A stretch of DNA of 64,000 nt from NCBI RefSeq assembly GCF_002940665.1, contig NZ_MIGY01000003.1, positions 1 through 64,000 on the forward strand, written 5' to 3'. The notes under the pieces are model-generated. The model was not told where the DNA came from, searched no databases, and was given only the letters and a program-made list of their open reading frames with translations. Below, in pieces: positions 52,530 through 63,576 of the stretch. The first letter of the stretch is position 1. Each line of letters starts with the position of its first letter. Position numbers and translations under genes: made by a program. The stretch is from Xanthomonas arboricola. Lineage in GTDB: Bacteria > Pseudomonadota > Gammaproteobacteria > Xanthomonadales > Xanthomonadaceae.

Positions 52530-52760
52530 TTAGACGTCGTGATTGTCCGTGTACGGGATCAGCGCCAGGAAACGCGAGCGCTTAACGGCCGTGGCCAGCT
52601 GACGCTGGTACTTGGACTTGGTACCGGTCACGCGGCTCGGCACGATCTTGCCGTTCTCGGTGAGGTACTGACGCAGGGTGTTGAGATCCTTGTAATCGAT
52701 CTCTTTCACGCCCTCGGCGGTGAACTTGCAGAACTTGCGACGACGGAAGAACTTGGACAT
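52530..52760 (-). CDS. rpsR: 30S ribosomal protein S18
   Basis: 76 residues. Basic start [18 protein letters not shown] and the S18 core [40 protein letters not shown]. Binds 16S rRNA with S6, whose gene lies 11 bp upstream in the operon. Confidence 0.98.
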   Translation of the reverse strand: MSKFFRRRKFCKFTAEGVKEIDYKDLNTLRQYLTENGKIVPSRVTGTKSKYQRQLATAVKRSRFLALIPYTDNHDV

Positions 52761-52771
52761 GACAGCGCTCC

Positions 52772-53206
52772 TTAAGCGGCTTCGGCGTTGTCGCCGTCGG
52801 TATCGGTGGCGGCAGGTGCAGCATCGCCCTCATCGTCATCGCGACGACGACGCTCGCTACGCTCGGGCTTGTCGCCCTTCTCGTCCTTGCTCTTCATGAT
52901 CAGCGACTGCTCGGTGTCCGGGCCGTCGCGCTTGACGACCAGGTGACGCAGCACCGCATCGTTGAAGCGGAAGCTTTCCACCAGCTCGCTCAGCACGGCC
53001 TGGTCGACTTCGATGTTGAGCAGCACATAGTGCGCCTTCACCAGATTCTGGATCGGGTAGGCCAGCTGACGGCGGCCCCAGTCTTCCAGACGGTGGATGG
53101 TGCCGTTACCGCCCTCGATCAGCGACTTGTAGCGCTCGATCATGGCCGGGACCTGCTCGCTCTGATCCGGGTGGACCAGGAACACGACTTCGTAATGACG
53201 ACTCAT
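52772..53206 (-). CDS. rpsF: 30S ribosomal protein S6
   Basis: 144 residues. Core [40 protein letters not shown] segment and [12 protein letters not shown] are diagnostic. The C-terminal ~40 residues are a charged tail ([20 protein letters not shown]). S6 tails ending in acidic residues can be extended by RimK in other bacteria; here the last residues are Glu-Ala-Ala, so this is open. First gene of the operon. Confidence 0.97.
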   Translation of the reverse strand: MSRHYEVVFLVHPDQSEQVPAMIERYKSLIEGGNGTIHRLEDWGRRQLAYPIQNLVKAHYVLLNIEVDQAVLSELVESFRFNDAVLRHLVVKRDGPDTEQSLIMKSKDEKGDKPERSERRRRDDDEGDAAPAATDTDGDNAEAA

Positions 53207-53403
53207 GTTGTATTACCTTTCGGATGTGGCCACGTGGGCCGGACAGCTCCCCGGTGACCCGCGCAAGGCGGCCGGTGGAGCAAGGATTCCCGCTCGGAAC
53301 CGGGCAGGAAGCAGGAAAGTATGGCAGTTCAGGCGTTTAGCCGCAACCAGGCCGAGCCAGCGGCCGAGCCCACAAACAGGACAGCTGCGCGGCGACTGCT
53401 CGA

Positions 53404-53610
53404 GCCCCTCTCCCGCCGGGGCGATAAGGCACCGCTTGCGCGCCACTGGCGCGCGTGCCTTGGAGCGCCCGCGCCGCAAGCGCGGGCCGGGGCGCGGAGC
53501 GGGGTTGGGGTGAGGGTCCGGGGCAAAGCCACCCGTGACGCCTAACCGCGCGAGGCTTCGCCCAGTACCCTCATCCGCCCCTCGGGCAGCTTCTCCCACA
53601 GGGAGAAGGG
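53404..53610. repeat. composite intergenic palindromic repeat, copy B
   Basis: Same modules as 46612-46740 but mostly in the opposite orientation and with an extra central GC-rich block (CGCGCCACTGGCGCGCG and CCGCGCCGCAAGCGCGG palindromes). It fills most of the 423-bp gap between rpsF and the Fe-S carrier gene. The rest of that gap (53207-53403) includes the rpsF promoter side and shows no gene. Confidence 0.7.
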
Positions 53611-53629
53611 ATAGCGCTCGCTGGCGAGC

Positions 53630-53968
53630 TCAGCGATGCTCGGCTTCGGTCGTGAAGCTTTCCCCGCAGCCGCATTCGGCGGTCGCATTGGGATTGCGGA
53701 AAGTGAAGGTCTCGCTGAGGCCGTGCTTGCCGAAATCGATGCAGGTGCCGTCGACCAACGGCAGGCTGACCGGATCGACGAAGATGCGCACGCCTTCCTG
53801 CTCGAACACCGCATCGTCATCGCGCTTCTCGCGCGCCAGGTCGGTGACATGGCCCCAGCCCGAACAACCGGTCTTGGTCACGCCAAAGCGCAGGCCCAGC
53901 GTCCCCGGGCTCTGCTGCACGAAACGCTGCACGCGCTCCAGCGCGGCAGGGGTGAGGCTGATGGCCAT
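53630..53968 (-). CDS. HesB/IscA-family iron-sulfur cluster carrier
   Basis: A 112-residue A-type carrier. Three conserved cysteines lie in the usual places: [10 protein letters not shown] near the middle and ECGCGESF near the C-terminus. The start at 53968 ([16 protein letters not shown]) is supported by GGAG upstream and family length. It receives and delivers Fe-S clusters. It stands apart from any isc or suf operon. The typical GCSGF/Y motif is GCSGW here, and residues [15 protein letters not shown] resemble the IscA/ErpA subgroup. Confidence 0.9.
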   Translation of the reverse strand: MAISLTPAALERVQRFVQQSPGTLGLRFGVTKTGCSGWGHVTDLAREKRDDDAVFEQEGVRIFVDPVSLPLVDGTCIDFGKHGLSETFTFRNPNATAECGCGESFTTEAEHR

Positions 53969-54174
53969 GGAGGTGCTCCGGAAACGATGGTGGCAAGTAT
54001 AGCGAGGCTGCAGTAACCGGGGCTGCACCCGCCGCTACGACGTGTTCACCAGATGGGGCCATCTCCGGGCTTCGACAAGCGCAACCACCCGCAAGCGGTT
54101 CAGATGCTCGCGCCGGCGCGCCCGCAGCCAGTAAACTCGCAGACCATTCAAGGTCGCTACGGCGAGGACAAGTC

Positions 54175-55569
<1,395 letters not shown>

Positions 55570-55641
55570 TGTGAGGTGGACCATCACTGCGCTGGTGATC
55601 GGCGCAGCACCTCCCCAACTCGCACTGATGCTGGCGGGCGC

Positions 55642-55947
55642 ATGACCCTGTTCTTCGCACTGTGTTTTGTCGGTGTTGCCGTTGCCGGGCTCACCGCCTT
55701 GCTGATCTTCTGGCCGCTGACGCTGGTGCACCTGCGCGACCGTCATCCCGAGGCGCTGGCCGGCTTCGGCGAGCCGGCCTTCATCAGTCCTGCGGCGCTG
55801 CGCTGGTTGCTGACGCGGCGCTACCGCAGCCATCGCGACAGTGCGCTGTCCGGCCTGGCCACACCCGCCTGGCTGTCGCTGCTGACCATCTTCTTCGGCC
55901 TGGGCATGGCGGCCCTGCTCGGCCTGCTTTCCAAGGTAATGCCATGA
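55642..55947 (+). CDS. small membrane protein, unknown function
   Basis: A 101-residue protein with two hydrophobic helices: MTLFFALCFVGVAVAGLTAL near the start and WLSLLTIFFGLGMAALLGLL near the end. They flank a basic loop (RHPEALAGFGEPAFISPAAL, LTRRYRSHRDS). The family is not recognised. The stop codon overlaps the start of the next gene (ATGA). It lies 72 bp after asnS and may be read from the same transcript. Confidence 0.7.
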   Translation: MTLFFALCFVGVAVAGLTALLIFWPLTLVHLRDRHPEALAGFGEPAFISPAALRWLLTRRYRSHRDSALSGLATPAWLSLLTIFFGLGMAALLGLLSKVMP

Positions 55948-56270
55948 ATACACAGCAAGACACTGCATATGACGACCGCGATTCGTGGTGGCTGGCCACG
56001 ATCGGCCGCACGCTGATCTGGGCGCGCCTGCGCGTCAAGCAGGCCGGTACCGCCGAAGTCCTGGACAGCGATGGCAAGATTTTGCCCTACGACAGCGAGG
56101 ACAGCGCCCGCGCGGCGTTGTTCGATGCCGAGTTCGTCGCGCTCGACGGGCTGGACGAAGAAGACGCGCTGATGCGTGGCTTCTCGCTCGACGAAGTGTC
56201 GCCGCCGCGTGGCGAGGACGATGCGGACCTGCGCGAACGCATGGTACTGACCCTGGGCGGTCGCGCCTGA
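55944..56270 (+). CDS. small acidic protein, unknown function
   Basis: A 108-residue acidic, soluble protein: WWLATIGRTLIWARLRVKQA, then EVLDSDGKILPYDSEDSARA, and a strongly acidic second half (DGLDEEDALMRGFSLDEVSP). It is overlapped by 4 bp with the preceding membrane protein gene and is followed one base later by the PaiB-like gene, so the three form one translational unit. Family not recognised. The pairing suggests a membrane/soluble partner complex (inference). Confidence 0.7.
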   Translation: MNTQQDTAYDDRDSWWLATIGRTLIWARLRVKQAGTAEVLDSDGKILPYDSEDSARAALFDAEFVALDGLDEEDALMRGFSLDEVSPPRGEDDADLRERMVLTLGGRA

Positions 56271-56271
56271 C

Positions 56272-56910
56272 ATGTACGCCCCACGCGCGTTCGCGCAGAC
56301 CGATCTGGCCTTGCTGGACTGGCTGATCGCGCGCGACCCGTTCGTCACCATGATCAGCCACGGCGACGATGGACAGCCGGCAATCTCGCATCTGCCGGTG
56401 CTGTACCGACGCGACGCGCAGGCAGTGGTCATCGAAGGCCACTGGGCGCGCCCCAATCCGCAGGCACACAGCCCAGGCGACGCGGTACTCGTGGTGCAGG
56501 GCCCGCATGCCTATGTGTCGCCGAGCTGGTATCCGGACAAGGAAGCAGCCGCACGCGTGCCGACCTGGAACTACGCCGTGGCGCATCTGCACGGACGTTG
56601 CGAGCAGGTGAGCGATGAGGCGGCGCTGGGCGAGCTGATCGGCCGCATGAGCACGCACTTCGAACAACGCGTCGGCAGCGACTGGCTGTTCGAGATGGAG
56701 CGCGACAGCCACCGCCGGCAGTTGCGCGGCCTGGTCGGCTTCCGCTTCGTTCCCAGCCGCATCCAGCTGACCTTCAAGCTCAGCCAGAACCACCCGGCCG
56801 CTAATGTGGCGGCCGTGAGCGATGCATTGCAGCAACAGGCATCGGCCGACTCCCGCGAGGTGGCGTCGCTGATGCGCGACGCCCTGCGCGCACGCGACGG
56901 CGCGGTCTGA
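56272..56910 (+). CDS. PaiB-like FMN-binding protein
   Basis: 212 residues matching the PaiB family of flavin-binding split-barrel proteins, annotated as negative regulators in Bacillus. Segments: MYAPRAFAQTDLALLDWLIA, SHLPVLYRR, GHWARPNPQAH, HAYVSPSWY, VPTWNYAVAHLHG and LSQNHPAANVAAV. The WYPDK and PTWNY motifs are diagnostic. Whether it regulates transcription here or acts as an oxidoreductase is unknown. Third gene of the small cluster. Confidence 0.85.
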   Translation: MYAPRAFAQTDLALLDWLIARDPFVTMISHGDDGQPAISHLPVLYRRDAQAVVIEGHWARPNPQAHSPGDAVLVVQGPHAYVSPSWYPDKEAAARVPTWNYAVAHLHGRCEQVSDEAALGELIGRMSTHFEQRVGSDWLFEMERDSHRRQLRGLVGFRFVPSRIQLTFKLSQNHPAANVAAVSDALQQQASADSREVASLMRDALRARDGAV

Positions 56911-57003
56911 GCGGCGCCGTCCAGCGCGGATTTTCCGCATCACCGTTTTATCGCTCATCTCTCGATCACACACCGCCCCACTGTCCTCTGGAATACTGCG
57001 CGC

Positions 57004-57666
57004 ATGAACGAGCTCAACCACTTGCTTGAAAACAACCGTGCCTGGTCCGAGCGCATCCGCCGCGAGGACCCGGAATTCTTCTCCAAGCTGTCCACCCAGC
57101 AGACGCCCGAGTACCTGTGGATCGGCTGCTCGGACTCGCGCGTGCCCGCCAACCAGATCATCGACATGGCCCCGGGCGAGGTGTTCGTCCATCGCAACAT
57201 CGCCAATGTGGTGGTGCACACCGACCTGAACTGCCTGTCGGTGATCCAGTTCGCCGTCGACGTGCTCAAGGTCAAGCACATCCTGGTGGTCGGCCATTAC
57301 GGCTGCGGCGGCGTGTTTGCCAGCCTGACCCAGAAGCGCATGGGCCTGGTCGACAACTGGATCCGCCATGTCACCGATGTGGCCGACAAGCACGAGGCCT
57401 GCCTGCACGACGCGGGCGACCTGCCGGTGCAGCACGCGCGCCTGTGCGAGCTCAACGTACTCGAGCAGGTGGTCAATGTCTGCCGCACCACCATCGTGCG
57501 CGATGCCTGGGACCGCGGCCAGGCACTGCAGGTGCATGGCTGGGTCTACAGCCTGCGTGACGGCCGTGCGCACGACCTGGGCATGTCGATCGACCGCCCC
57601 GAGCTGCTGCAGGAACGCTACGACGCCGCACTGGCGCGCATCCAGGCCGATCACGCCGAACGCTGA
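57004..57666 (+). CDS. can: beta-class carbonic anhydrase
   Basis: 220 residues. Zinc ligands Cys42 ([12 protein letters not shown]), His98 and Cys101 ([10 protein letters not shown]), with catalytic Asp44-Arg46. Converts CO2 and water to bicarbonate for carboxylation reactions. VHRNIANVV is a further family signature. Own promoter region in the 93 bp upstream. The downstream nbaC gene begins 85 bp later. Confidence 0.96.
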   Translation: MNELNHLLENNRAWSERIRREDPEFFSKLSTQQTPEYLWIGCSDSRVPANQIIDMAPGEVFVHRNIANVVVHTDLNCLSVIQFAVDVLKVKHILVVGHYGCGGVFASLTQKRMGLVDNWIRHVTDVADKHEACLHDAGDLPVQHARLCELNVLEQVVNVCRTTIVRDAWDRGQALQVHGWVYSLRDGRAHDLGMSIDRPELLQERYDAALARIQADHAER

Positions 57667-57751
57667 GCCGCGCCCGCACACCCTCCCACCGCGGCGCCCA
57701 TCGGCGCCGTCGGTTGGCTATGCTGGACGTCTTCTTTGCCGAGGAACGTCG

Positions 57752-58282
57752 ATGCTGGTCCCGCCGATCAACCTGCAAGCCTGGATCGAGCAACACCGCC
57801 ACCTGCTCAAGCCGCCGGTGGGCAACAAGTGCATCCAGCAGGACGGCTTCATCATCATGATCGTCGGTGGGCCGAATGCGCGCACCGACTACCACTACGA
57901 CGAAGGCCCCGAGTGGTTCTTCCAGCTCGAAGGCGAGATGGTGCTGAAGGTGCAGGACGAAGGCGTCGCACGCGACATCCCGATCCGCGCCGGCGAGATC
58001 TTCCTGCTGCCGCCGAAGGTGCCGCATTCGCCGCAACGCGCGGCCGGCTCGATCGGCCTGGTGATCGAACGCGAGCGCTTGCCCAACGAGCAAGACGGCC
58101 TGCAGTGGTATTGCCCGCAGTGCAATCACAAACTGTACGAGGCGATGTTTCCGCTGCAGGACATCGAAACCGATTTTCCGCCGGTGTTCGATCATTTCTA
58201 CCGCTCGCTCGCGCTGCGCACCTGCACCCAGTGCGGGCATCTGCACCCTGCGCCGGAGCGCTATGCCACTGTCGAGGCATGA
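57752..58282 (+). CDS. nbaC: 3-hydroxyanthranilate 3,4-dioxygenase
   Basis: A 176-residue cupin enzyme. Fe(II) ligands are expected from His48 and Glu54 ([20 protein letters not shown]) and His92 (PKVPHSPQR). The bacterial C-terminal rubredoxin-like site is intact: Cys121-x2-Cys124 (CPQC) and Cys158-x2-Cys161 (CTQC). It opens 3-hydroxyanthranilate to a product that cyclises to quinolinate, a precursor of NAD. It belongs with kynU and kmo downstream. Confidence 0.95.
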   Translation: MLVPPINLQAWIEQHRHLLKPPVGNKCIQQDGFIIMIVGGPNARTDYHYDEGPEWFFQLEGEMVLKVQDEGVARDIPIRAGEIFLLPPKVPHSPQRAAGSIGLVIERERLPNEQDGLQWYCPQCNHKLYEAMFPLQDIETDFPPVFDHFYRSLALRTCTQCGHLHPAPERYATVEA

Positions 58283-58469
58283 GTGGGCGATGGCCGAAGC
58301 ACGTTCACAGGTCTTCGAGCGCAGTCGCTCGGCGGTCGGTCGTGGGCGCGTCACCGCGACATCGCAATGCCGCGCAACGCAATGACGATGCAGCTGTGCG
58401 CATCGCGCGGTGTTTCGAGGTTGTGCATGCGCCGCAGCCACGCTGTGCGTCCACGTTGAACCCCCTGCC

Positions 58470-60623
58470 ATGCTGCGCACGCTGATCGACCTCAAACCAC
58501 GCGACGTGCCGCTGCGCGTTGCGCTGCGCAATACCGCCGCGGTGGTGCTGCCGCTGGCGATCGGTGTGGCCACCGGGCATGTCGCCGCCGGTCTGGCCGT
58601 GTGTACCGGTGCGCTCAACACCATGTTCACCGACCAGCCCGGCCCGTACCGCGCGCGTCTGCAACGCATGTTGATGGCCGCACTGGCAGCGGGCCTTGCC
58701 GCGTTGCTCGGCATCTGGGTCGGCCACAACACGCCGGCATTGGTGATCGCCGGGCTGCTGCTCGGTCTTAGCGGCGGCTTGTTGGTGGCACTGGGCCCGG
58801 TAGCGGCGCGGGTGGGGCTGACCAGCATGATCCTGCTGGTGGTCAGCGCCGACATGCGCCTGCCGGTGCAGCAGGCCGCGGGCGTGGCAGCGTTGATCTT
58901 CGCCGGCGGCCTGCTCCAGGTGGTGCTGGCACTGGCGGCGTGGCCGCTGCAACGCTATCGCCCGGAGCGTTTCGCGCTGGCCGACCTGATGCGTCAACTG
59001 GCCGGCATCGCACGCCAGCGACCGGAAGCCAGCGCCCCGCCGCCGGCCACCCAGGAGGTGCTCGATGCGATGGTGATGCTGCACGGCGAGCATCGCTCGC
59101 GCGCGATCGCCGTGCAGAGCTTCCGCATCATCGCCGAGCTGTGCGAACGCGTGCGGCTGGAGCTGCTGTCGCTGGCCGATGTCGATACCCGCCTGACCGA
59201 CTCGCAGGCGCGCCCGGCGATCGAGCGCGTGCTCGAACGCAGCGCCATCGTGCTGGAACAGCTCGCGCATGCGATGACGGTGGGCGAAGACCCGCTCGCC
59301 GCCAATGCCTCGATGACCGGTTTCGACGATCTGGTCGCCGCACTGGCGCAGTTCCAGCACGACAACGCCGATACCCGCGAGCGCCGGCTGGTGCGGGTGG
59401 CGGTGGCGCGCGCGCAAGGCCTGGGCGGCCAGCTGCGCGCCCTGATCCGCAACGCGCACTGGGCCAGCAGCCGTGGCGAGATCCAGGCGCAGCTGGCCGA
59501 AGCGCGCCTGCCGGCGGCACTCAGGCCCGCAGCAACCTGGGCCACGCTGCGCGCGAACCTGGATCTGTCCTCGGTGGCGTTCCGGCATGCCTTGCGCTGC
59601 GGCGTGTGCCTGGCGCTGGCGGTCGCCTTCCAGCGCTGGCAGCAGATCCCGCACGGCTTCTGGATTCCGATGACCACCGCCATCGTGCTCAAGCCGGATT
59701 TCGGCGGCACTTTCAGCTTCGGCGCCTTGCGCGTGGCCGGCACCTTCGTCGGCCTGCTGGTGGCGACCTTGCTGGCGCACCTGGCGATGGACGGCGCCAG
59801 CGTCCGCCTGGCGTTGCTGGCGCTGTTCTGCCTGGGCTTCCGCCTGCTGACGCAGGTGAACTACGGCATCGGCGTGGCGTTTCTGACCGGCATGCTGGTG
59901 CTGCTGCTGTCGTTCGAAGGCGTGGCACCGGGCGAGGCCATCGGTGCGCGTCTGCAGGCCACGGTCGCCGGCAGTGCCTGGGCGTTGATCGCCTACGCGG
60001 TGTGGCCCACGCGCGAACGCCGGCATATCCGCGCCTCGCTGGCGCAGTTGCTGAGCGCCTATCGCGATCATCTGCGCAATCTGCTGCTCGGCAGGATGGA
60101 GGATCTGGGCGATACCCGCGCTGCCGCACGCGTGGCGCGCACCAACGCGCAGGCCTCGATCGAACGCCTGCGCGGCGAGCCACGCAGCCGGCGCAATCTG
60201 CACGAGCTCAAACTCGCCGAGTCGTTGCTGGCCAACGGCAACCGGCTGATCCGCGCCACCCTGTCGCTGGAAGCGGTGCTGCGCGATGGCCACCCCTTGC
60301 CCGCGCTGGAAGCGCTGCCCGCCTTTGCGCAACAGGCCGACCAGGCGCTGTCCGAGCTGATCGCCTGCCTGGTCGAGGGCGGCACTCCGGCAGCGGCCAC
60401 CTTGCGCGGCGCCGAGCGCCAGCTGTCCAATGCATTGACGGCGCTGCCCGACGGCTCACCCGCCACCGCCGCACTGGCCGACACCATCGACCGCATCACC
60501 GACAGTATTGGCACCTTGACGCATCTGTTGCGCCCTGCCCGGCCAGCCTCGACCAACGCCTCGACCAACGCCGCGGCCGAGGCACCGGCCGCGGCCGACG
60601 GCGCGCACGGTGCCGGGGGGTAA
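58470..60623 (+). CDS. FUSC-family inner-membrane transporter
   Basis: A 717-residue protein of the FUSC/aromatic-acid-exporter type. First membrane bundle at residues ~20-160 (AVVLPLAIGVATGHVAAGLA ... ALLGIWVGHNTPALVIAGLL). A long helical cytoplasmic domain follows, then a second bundle at ~370-510 with the FUSC signature PHGFWIPMTTAIVLKPDFGG, and a cytoplasmic helical tail. Relatives export aromatic acids. Its place between nbaC and kynU suggests it exports a kynurenine-pathway aromatic intermediate (inference). The start at 58470 (MLRTLIDLKPRDV) is preferred over 58410. Confidence 0.85.
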   Translation: MLRTLIDLKPRDVPLRVALRNTAAVVLPLAIGVATGHVAAGLAVCTGALNTMFTDQPGPYRARLQRMLMAALAAGLAALLGIWVGHNTPALVIAGLLLGLSGGLLVALGPVAARVGLTSMILLVVSADMRLPVQQAAGVAALIFAGGLLQVVLALAAWPLQRYRPERFALADLMRQLAGIARQRPEASAPPPATQEVLDAMVMLHGEHRSRAIAVQSFRIIAELCERVRLELLSLADVDTRLTDSQARPAIERVLERSAIVLEQLAHAMTVGEDPLAANASMTGFDDLVAALAQFQHDNADTRERRLVRVAVARAQGLGGQLRALIRNAHWASSRGEIQAQLAEARLPAALRPAATWATLRANLDLSSVAFRHALRCGVCLALAVAFQRWQQIPHGFWIPMTTAIVLKPDFGGTFSFGALRVAGTFVGLLVATLLAHLAMDGASVRLALLALFCLGFRLLTQVNYGIGVAFLTGMLVLLLSFEGVAPGEAIGARLQATVAGSAWALIAYAVWPTRERRHIRASLAQLLSAYRDHLRNLLLGRMEDLGDTRAAARVARTNAQASIERLRGEPRSRRNLHELKLAESLLANGNRLIRATLSLEAVLRDGHPLPALEALPAFAQQADQALSELIACLVEGGTPAAATLRGAERQLSNALTALPDGSPATAALADTIDRITDSIGTLTHLLRPARPASTNASTNAAAEAPAAADGAHGAGG

Positions 60624-60657
60624 ACTGCGCCACTGACCTGCGTTGCGAGCCGTGATC

Positions 60658-61929
60658 ATGACCGACCTGCTGTCCCGCGCCCATGCCGTTGCATTGGACG
60701 CCGCCGACCCGCTGCGCCACCTGCGCGACGACTTCGTGTTTCCGCAGCATGCCGGCCAGGACCAGACCTACTTCGTCGGCAATTCGCTGGGCCTGCAGCC
60801 GCGCGGCGCCCGTGCGATGGTGGCCGAGGTGCTCGACCAGTGGGGCGCGTTCGCGGTGGAAGGCCACTTCACCGGTCCCACCCAGTGGCTGACCTATCAC
60901 CAGCTGGTGCGCGATGGCCTGGCGCGCGTGGTCGGCGCGCAGCCCGGCGAAGTGGTCGCGATGAACACGCTGAGCGTCAACCTGCATCTGATGATGGCCA
61001 GCTTCTACCGGCCCACGCCCGAGCGTGGCGCCATCCTGATCGAAGCCGGCGCGTTTCCGTCCGACCGCCATGCGGTGGAATCGCAACTGCGCCTGCATGG
61101 GCTGGATCCGGCCACGCAGCTGATCGAAGTGGAAGCGGACCAACCCGATGGCACGGTGTCGATGGCGGCGATCGCCGATGCCATCGCACGGCACGGTCCG
61201 CGGCTGGCGCTGGTGCTGTGGCCCGGCATCCAGTACCGCACCGGCCAGGCCTTCGAGCTGGGCGACATCGTGCGGCTGGCACGCGCGCAGGGCGCGATGG
61301 TGGGGTTCGACCTGGCGCATGCGGTCGGCAATATCGCGCTGACGCTGCACGACGACGGCGCGGATTTCGCAGTGTGGTGCCACTACAAGTATCTCAACGC
61401 CGGCCCCGGTGCGGTGGGTGGCTGTTTCGTGCACGCACGTCATGCCAACAGCGACCTGCCGCGCATGGCCGGTTGGTGGGGACACGAGCAGCAGAGCCGC
61501 TTCCGCATGGATCCGCAGTTCGTGCCCTCGCCTGGGGCCGAAGGCTGGCAGCTGAGCAATCCGCCGGTGCTGGCGCTGGCGCCGTTGCGCGCGTCGCTGG
61601 AGCTGTTCGATCAGGCCGGGATGCGGGCACTGCGCGCCAAGTCCGAACAGCTCACCGGGCACCTGGAACAGTTGATCCACGCCCGCGTGCCGCAGGTGCT
61701 GCAGATCGTCACCCCGGCCGAGCCGGCGCAACGCGGCTGCCAGCTATCGTTGCGCGTGGCCGGCGGTCGCGCACAGGGGCGCTCGCTGTTCGAGTACCTG
61801 CAGTCGGTGGGCGTGCTCGGCGACTGGCGCGAACCTGACGTGATCCGCATCGCGCCGGTGCCGCTGTACAACCGCTTTGGCGATCTGCACCAGTTGGTGG
61901 AACAGGTGGAGACCTGGGCCACCGCCTGA
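60658..61929 (+). CDS. kynU: kynureninase
   Basis: A 423-residue PLP enzyme that splits 3-hydroxykynurenine (or kynurenine) into 3-hydroxyanthranilate (or anthranilate) and alanine. Signatures: QTYFVGNSLGLQPRGARAMV, LSVNLHLMMASFYRP, GFDLAHAVGNIALTLHDDGA, and the PLP Lys in WCHYKYLNAGPGAVGGCFVH. The start at 60658 is preferred over the Met five codons upstream. Lies 34 bp after the FUSC gene. Confidence 0.96.
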   Translation: MTDLLSRAHAVALDAADPLRHLRDDFVFPQHAGQDQTYFVGNSLGLQPRGARAMVAEVLDQWGAFAVEGHFTGPTQWLTYHQLVRDGLARVVGAQPGEVVAMNTLSVNLHLMMASFYRPTPERGAILIEAGAFPSDRHAVESQLRLHGLDPATQLIEVEADQPDGTVSMAAIADAIARHGPRLALVLWPGIQYRTGQAFELGDIVRLARAQGAMVGFDLAHAVGNIALTLHDDGADFAVWCHYKYLNAGPGAVGGCFVHARHANSDLPRMAGWWGHEQQSRFRMDPQFVPSPGAEGWQLSNPPVLALAPLRASLELFDQAGMRALRAKSEQLTGHLEQLIHARVPQVLQIVTPAEPAQRGCQLSLRVAGGRAQGRSLFEYLQSVGVLGDWREPDVIRIAPVPLYNRFGDLHQLVEQVETWATA

Positions 61930-62102
61930 GCACGCACGGCACCCACTGTGCCATCGAGCAGATCGGCGCGTGAGCCGGGACCGGCACACGCCCACGTACA
62001 CTCCGAACCCGCACCTGGCCGGCCACGGCAGGTGCCATTGCCAATCACTCTCCTTTTCCCTTCTTGGCCGGTACTCACGTCCGGCCGCTGCCGGATACCG
62101 CA

Positions 62103-63470
62103 TTGAGCGCAGTCTCTCCCCGTTCCCTGACCTTGATCGGCGCTGGCCTGGCCGGTTGCCTGCTGGCCATCCTGCTGTCGCGTCGCGGCTGGCAGGTCAC
62201 CGTCTACGAGCGCCGCGGCGATCCGCGCATCAAGGGTTACGAGTCCGGCCGCTCGATCAACCTGGCGCTGGCCGAACGCGGCCGCCATGCGCTGCGTCAG
62301 GCTGGCGCCGACGACGCGGTGATGGCCAAGGCGGTGATGATGCGCGGGCGCATGGTGCATCCGCTGCATGCACAACCGCAGCTGCAGCGCTACGGGCGCG
62401 ACGACAGCGAAGTGATCTGGTCGATCCACCGCGCCGCGTTGAATGTCGCGCTGCTGGATCTGGCCGAGCAGGCCGGCGCACGCGTGCATTTCTACCGCCG
62501 CCTGCACACGGTGGACTTCGATGCCGGCTATGCGCGCTTCATCGACGACCGCGACGACCAGCCGCACGAAATCCACTTCCAGAGCCTGATCGGCAGCGAT
62601 GGCGCCGGCTCGGCGTTGCGCGCGGCGATGCAGCGCAAATCGCCATTGGGCGAGCGCACCGAATTCCTCGATCACTCCTACAAGGAGCTGGAAATTCCGC
62701 CGTTGCCCGGTGGCGGTTTCCGCATTGAAGGCAATGCGCTGCACATCTGGCCGCGCGGGCGCTACATGTGCATCGCGCTGCCCAACGACGGCGGCACCTT
62801 CACCGTCACCCTGTTTCTGCCCAACGCCGGCGAACCCAGCTTTGCCACCACGCGCACCGGCGACGAAGCGCTGGCCCTGTTCGCGCGTGATTTTCCCGAT
62901 GCCCTGACGCTGATCCCGCAGCTCAAGGAGCATTGGGAAGAACATCCGCCCGGCCTGCTCGGCACCCTCACCCTGGACCGCTGGCACCTGGGCGGCCGCG
63001 CACTGCTGATCGGCGACGCCGCGCACGCGATGGTGCCGTTCCACGGCCAGGGCATGAACTGCGCGTTCGAAGATTGCGTGGCGCTGGCAGAGCAGCTGGA
63101 TGCGCACGAGGATCTGGAGACCGCGTTTGCCGCGTTCCAGGCCGCACGCCGTGACGACGCCGCAGCGATCCAGCAGATGGCGCTGGAGAATTACCTGGAA
63201 ATGCGTGACCGCGTCGACGATCCCGATTTCCTGCTGCAACGCGCACTCGAACAGCAACTGCAGGCGCGCTGGCCCACCCGTTTCGTGCCGCATTACACGA
63301 TGGTGACCTTCCTGCGCACGCGCTACTCGATCGCCCTGGCACGCAGCGAGATCCAGCGCCAGATCCTGGTCGAGGCCACGCGCGGGCATAGCGACCTGTC
63401 GCGCATCGACTGGGCCGCGCTGGAAGCGGTCGTGCATGCGCGCCTGCAGCCGCTGGAAGGCGCGCACTGA
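62103..63470 (+). CDS. kmo: kynurenine 3-monooxygenase
   Basis: A 455-residue flavoprotein hydroxylase from a TTG start at 62103 (SAVSPRSLTLIGAGLAG), the position used by xanthomonad homologues. FAD-binding GxGxxG in LIGAGLAGCLLAILL, the second FAD motif IGDAAHAMVPFHGQGMNCAF, and the family tail PTRFVPHYTMVTFLRTRYS. Uses NADPH and O2 to make 3-hydroxykynurenine. It completes the sequence kmo, kynU, nbaC from kynurenine to the quinolinate precursor. Tryptophan dioxygenase and formamidase are not in the window. Confidence 0.95.
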   Translation: MSAVSPRSLTLIGAGLAGCLLAILLSRRGWQVTVYERRGDPRIKGYESGRSINLALAERGRHALRQAGADDAVMAKAVMMRGRMVHPLHAQPQLQRYGRDDSEVIWSIHRAALNVALLDLAEQAGARVHFYRRLHTVDFDAGYARFIDDRDDQPHEIHFQSLIGSDGAGSALRAAMQRKSPLGERTEFLDHSYKELEIPPLPGGGFRIEGNALHIWPRGRYMCIALPNDGGTFTVTLFLPNAGEPSFATTRTGDEALALFARDFPDALTLIPQLKEHWEEHPPGLLGTLTLDRWHLGGRALLIGDAAHAMVPFHGQGMNCAFEDCVALAEQLDAHEDLETAFAAFQAARRDDAAAIQQMALENYLEMRDRVDDPDFLLQRALEQQLQARWPTRFVPHYTMVTFLRTRYSIALARSEIQRQILVEATRGHSDLSRIDWAALEAVVHARLQPLEGAH

Positions 63471-63576
63471 TCCACTCGCACAGGCCGGCGTCAGAGAGCC
63501 GGCGTGCGGATGAGAGATACTAGGCAGCACTGGCGGCGCCCTGCGCAGCGCGCCGCGGACCTGGATCTCATACGGC

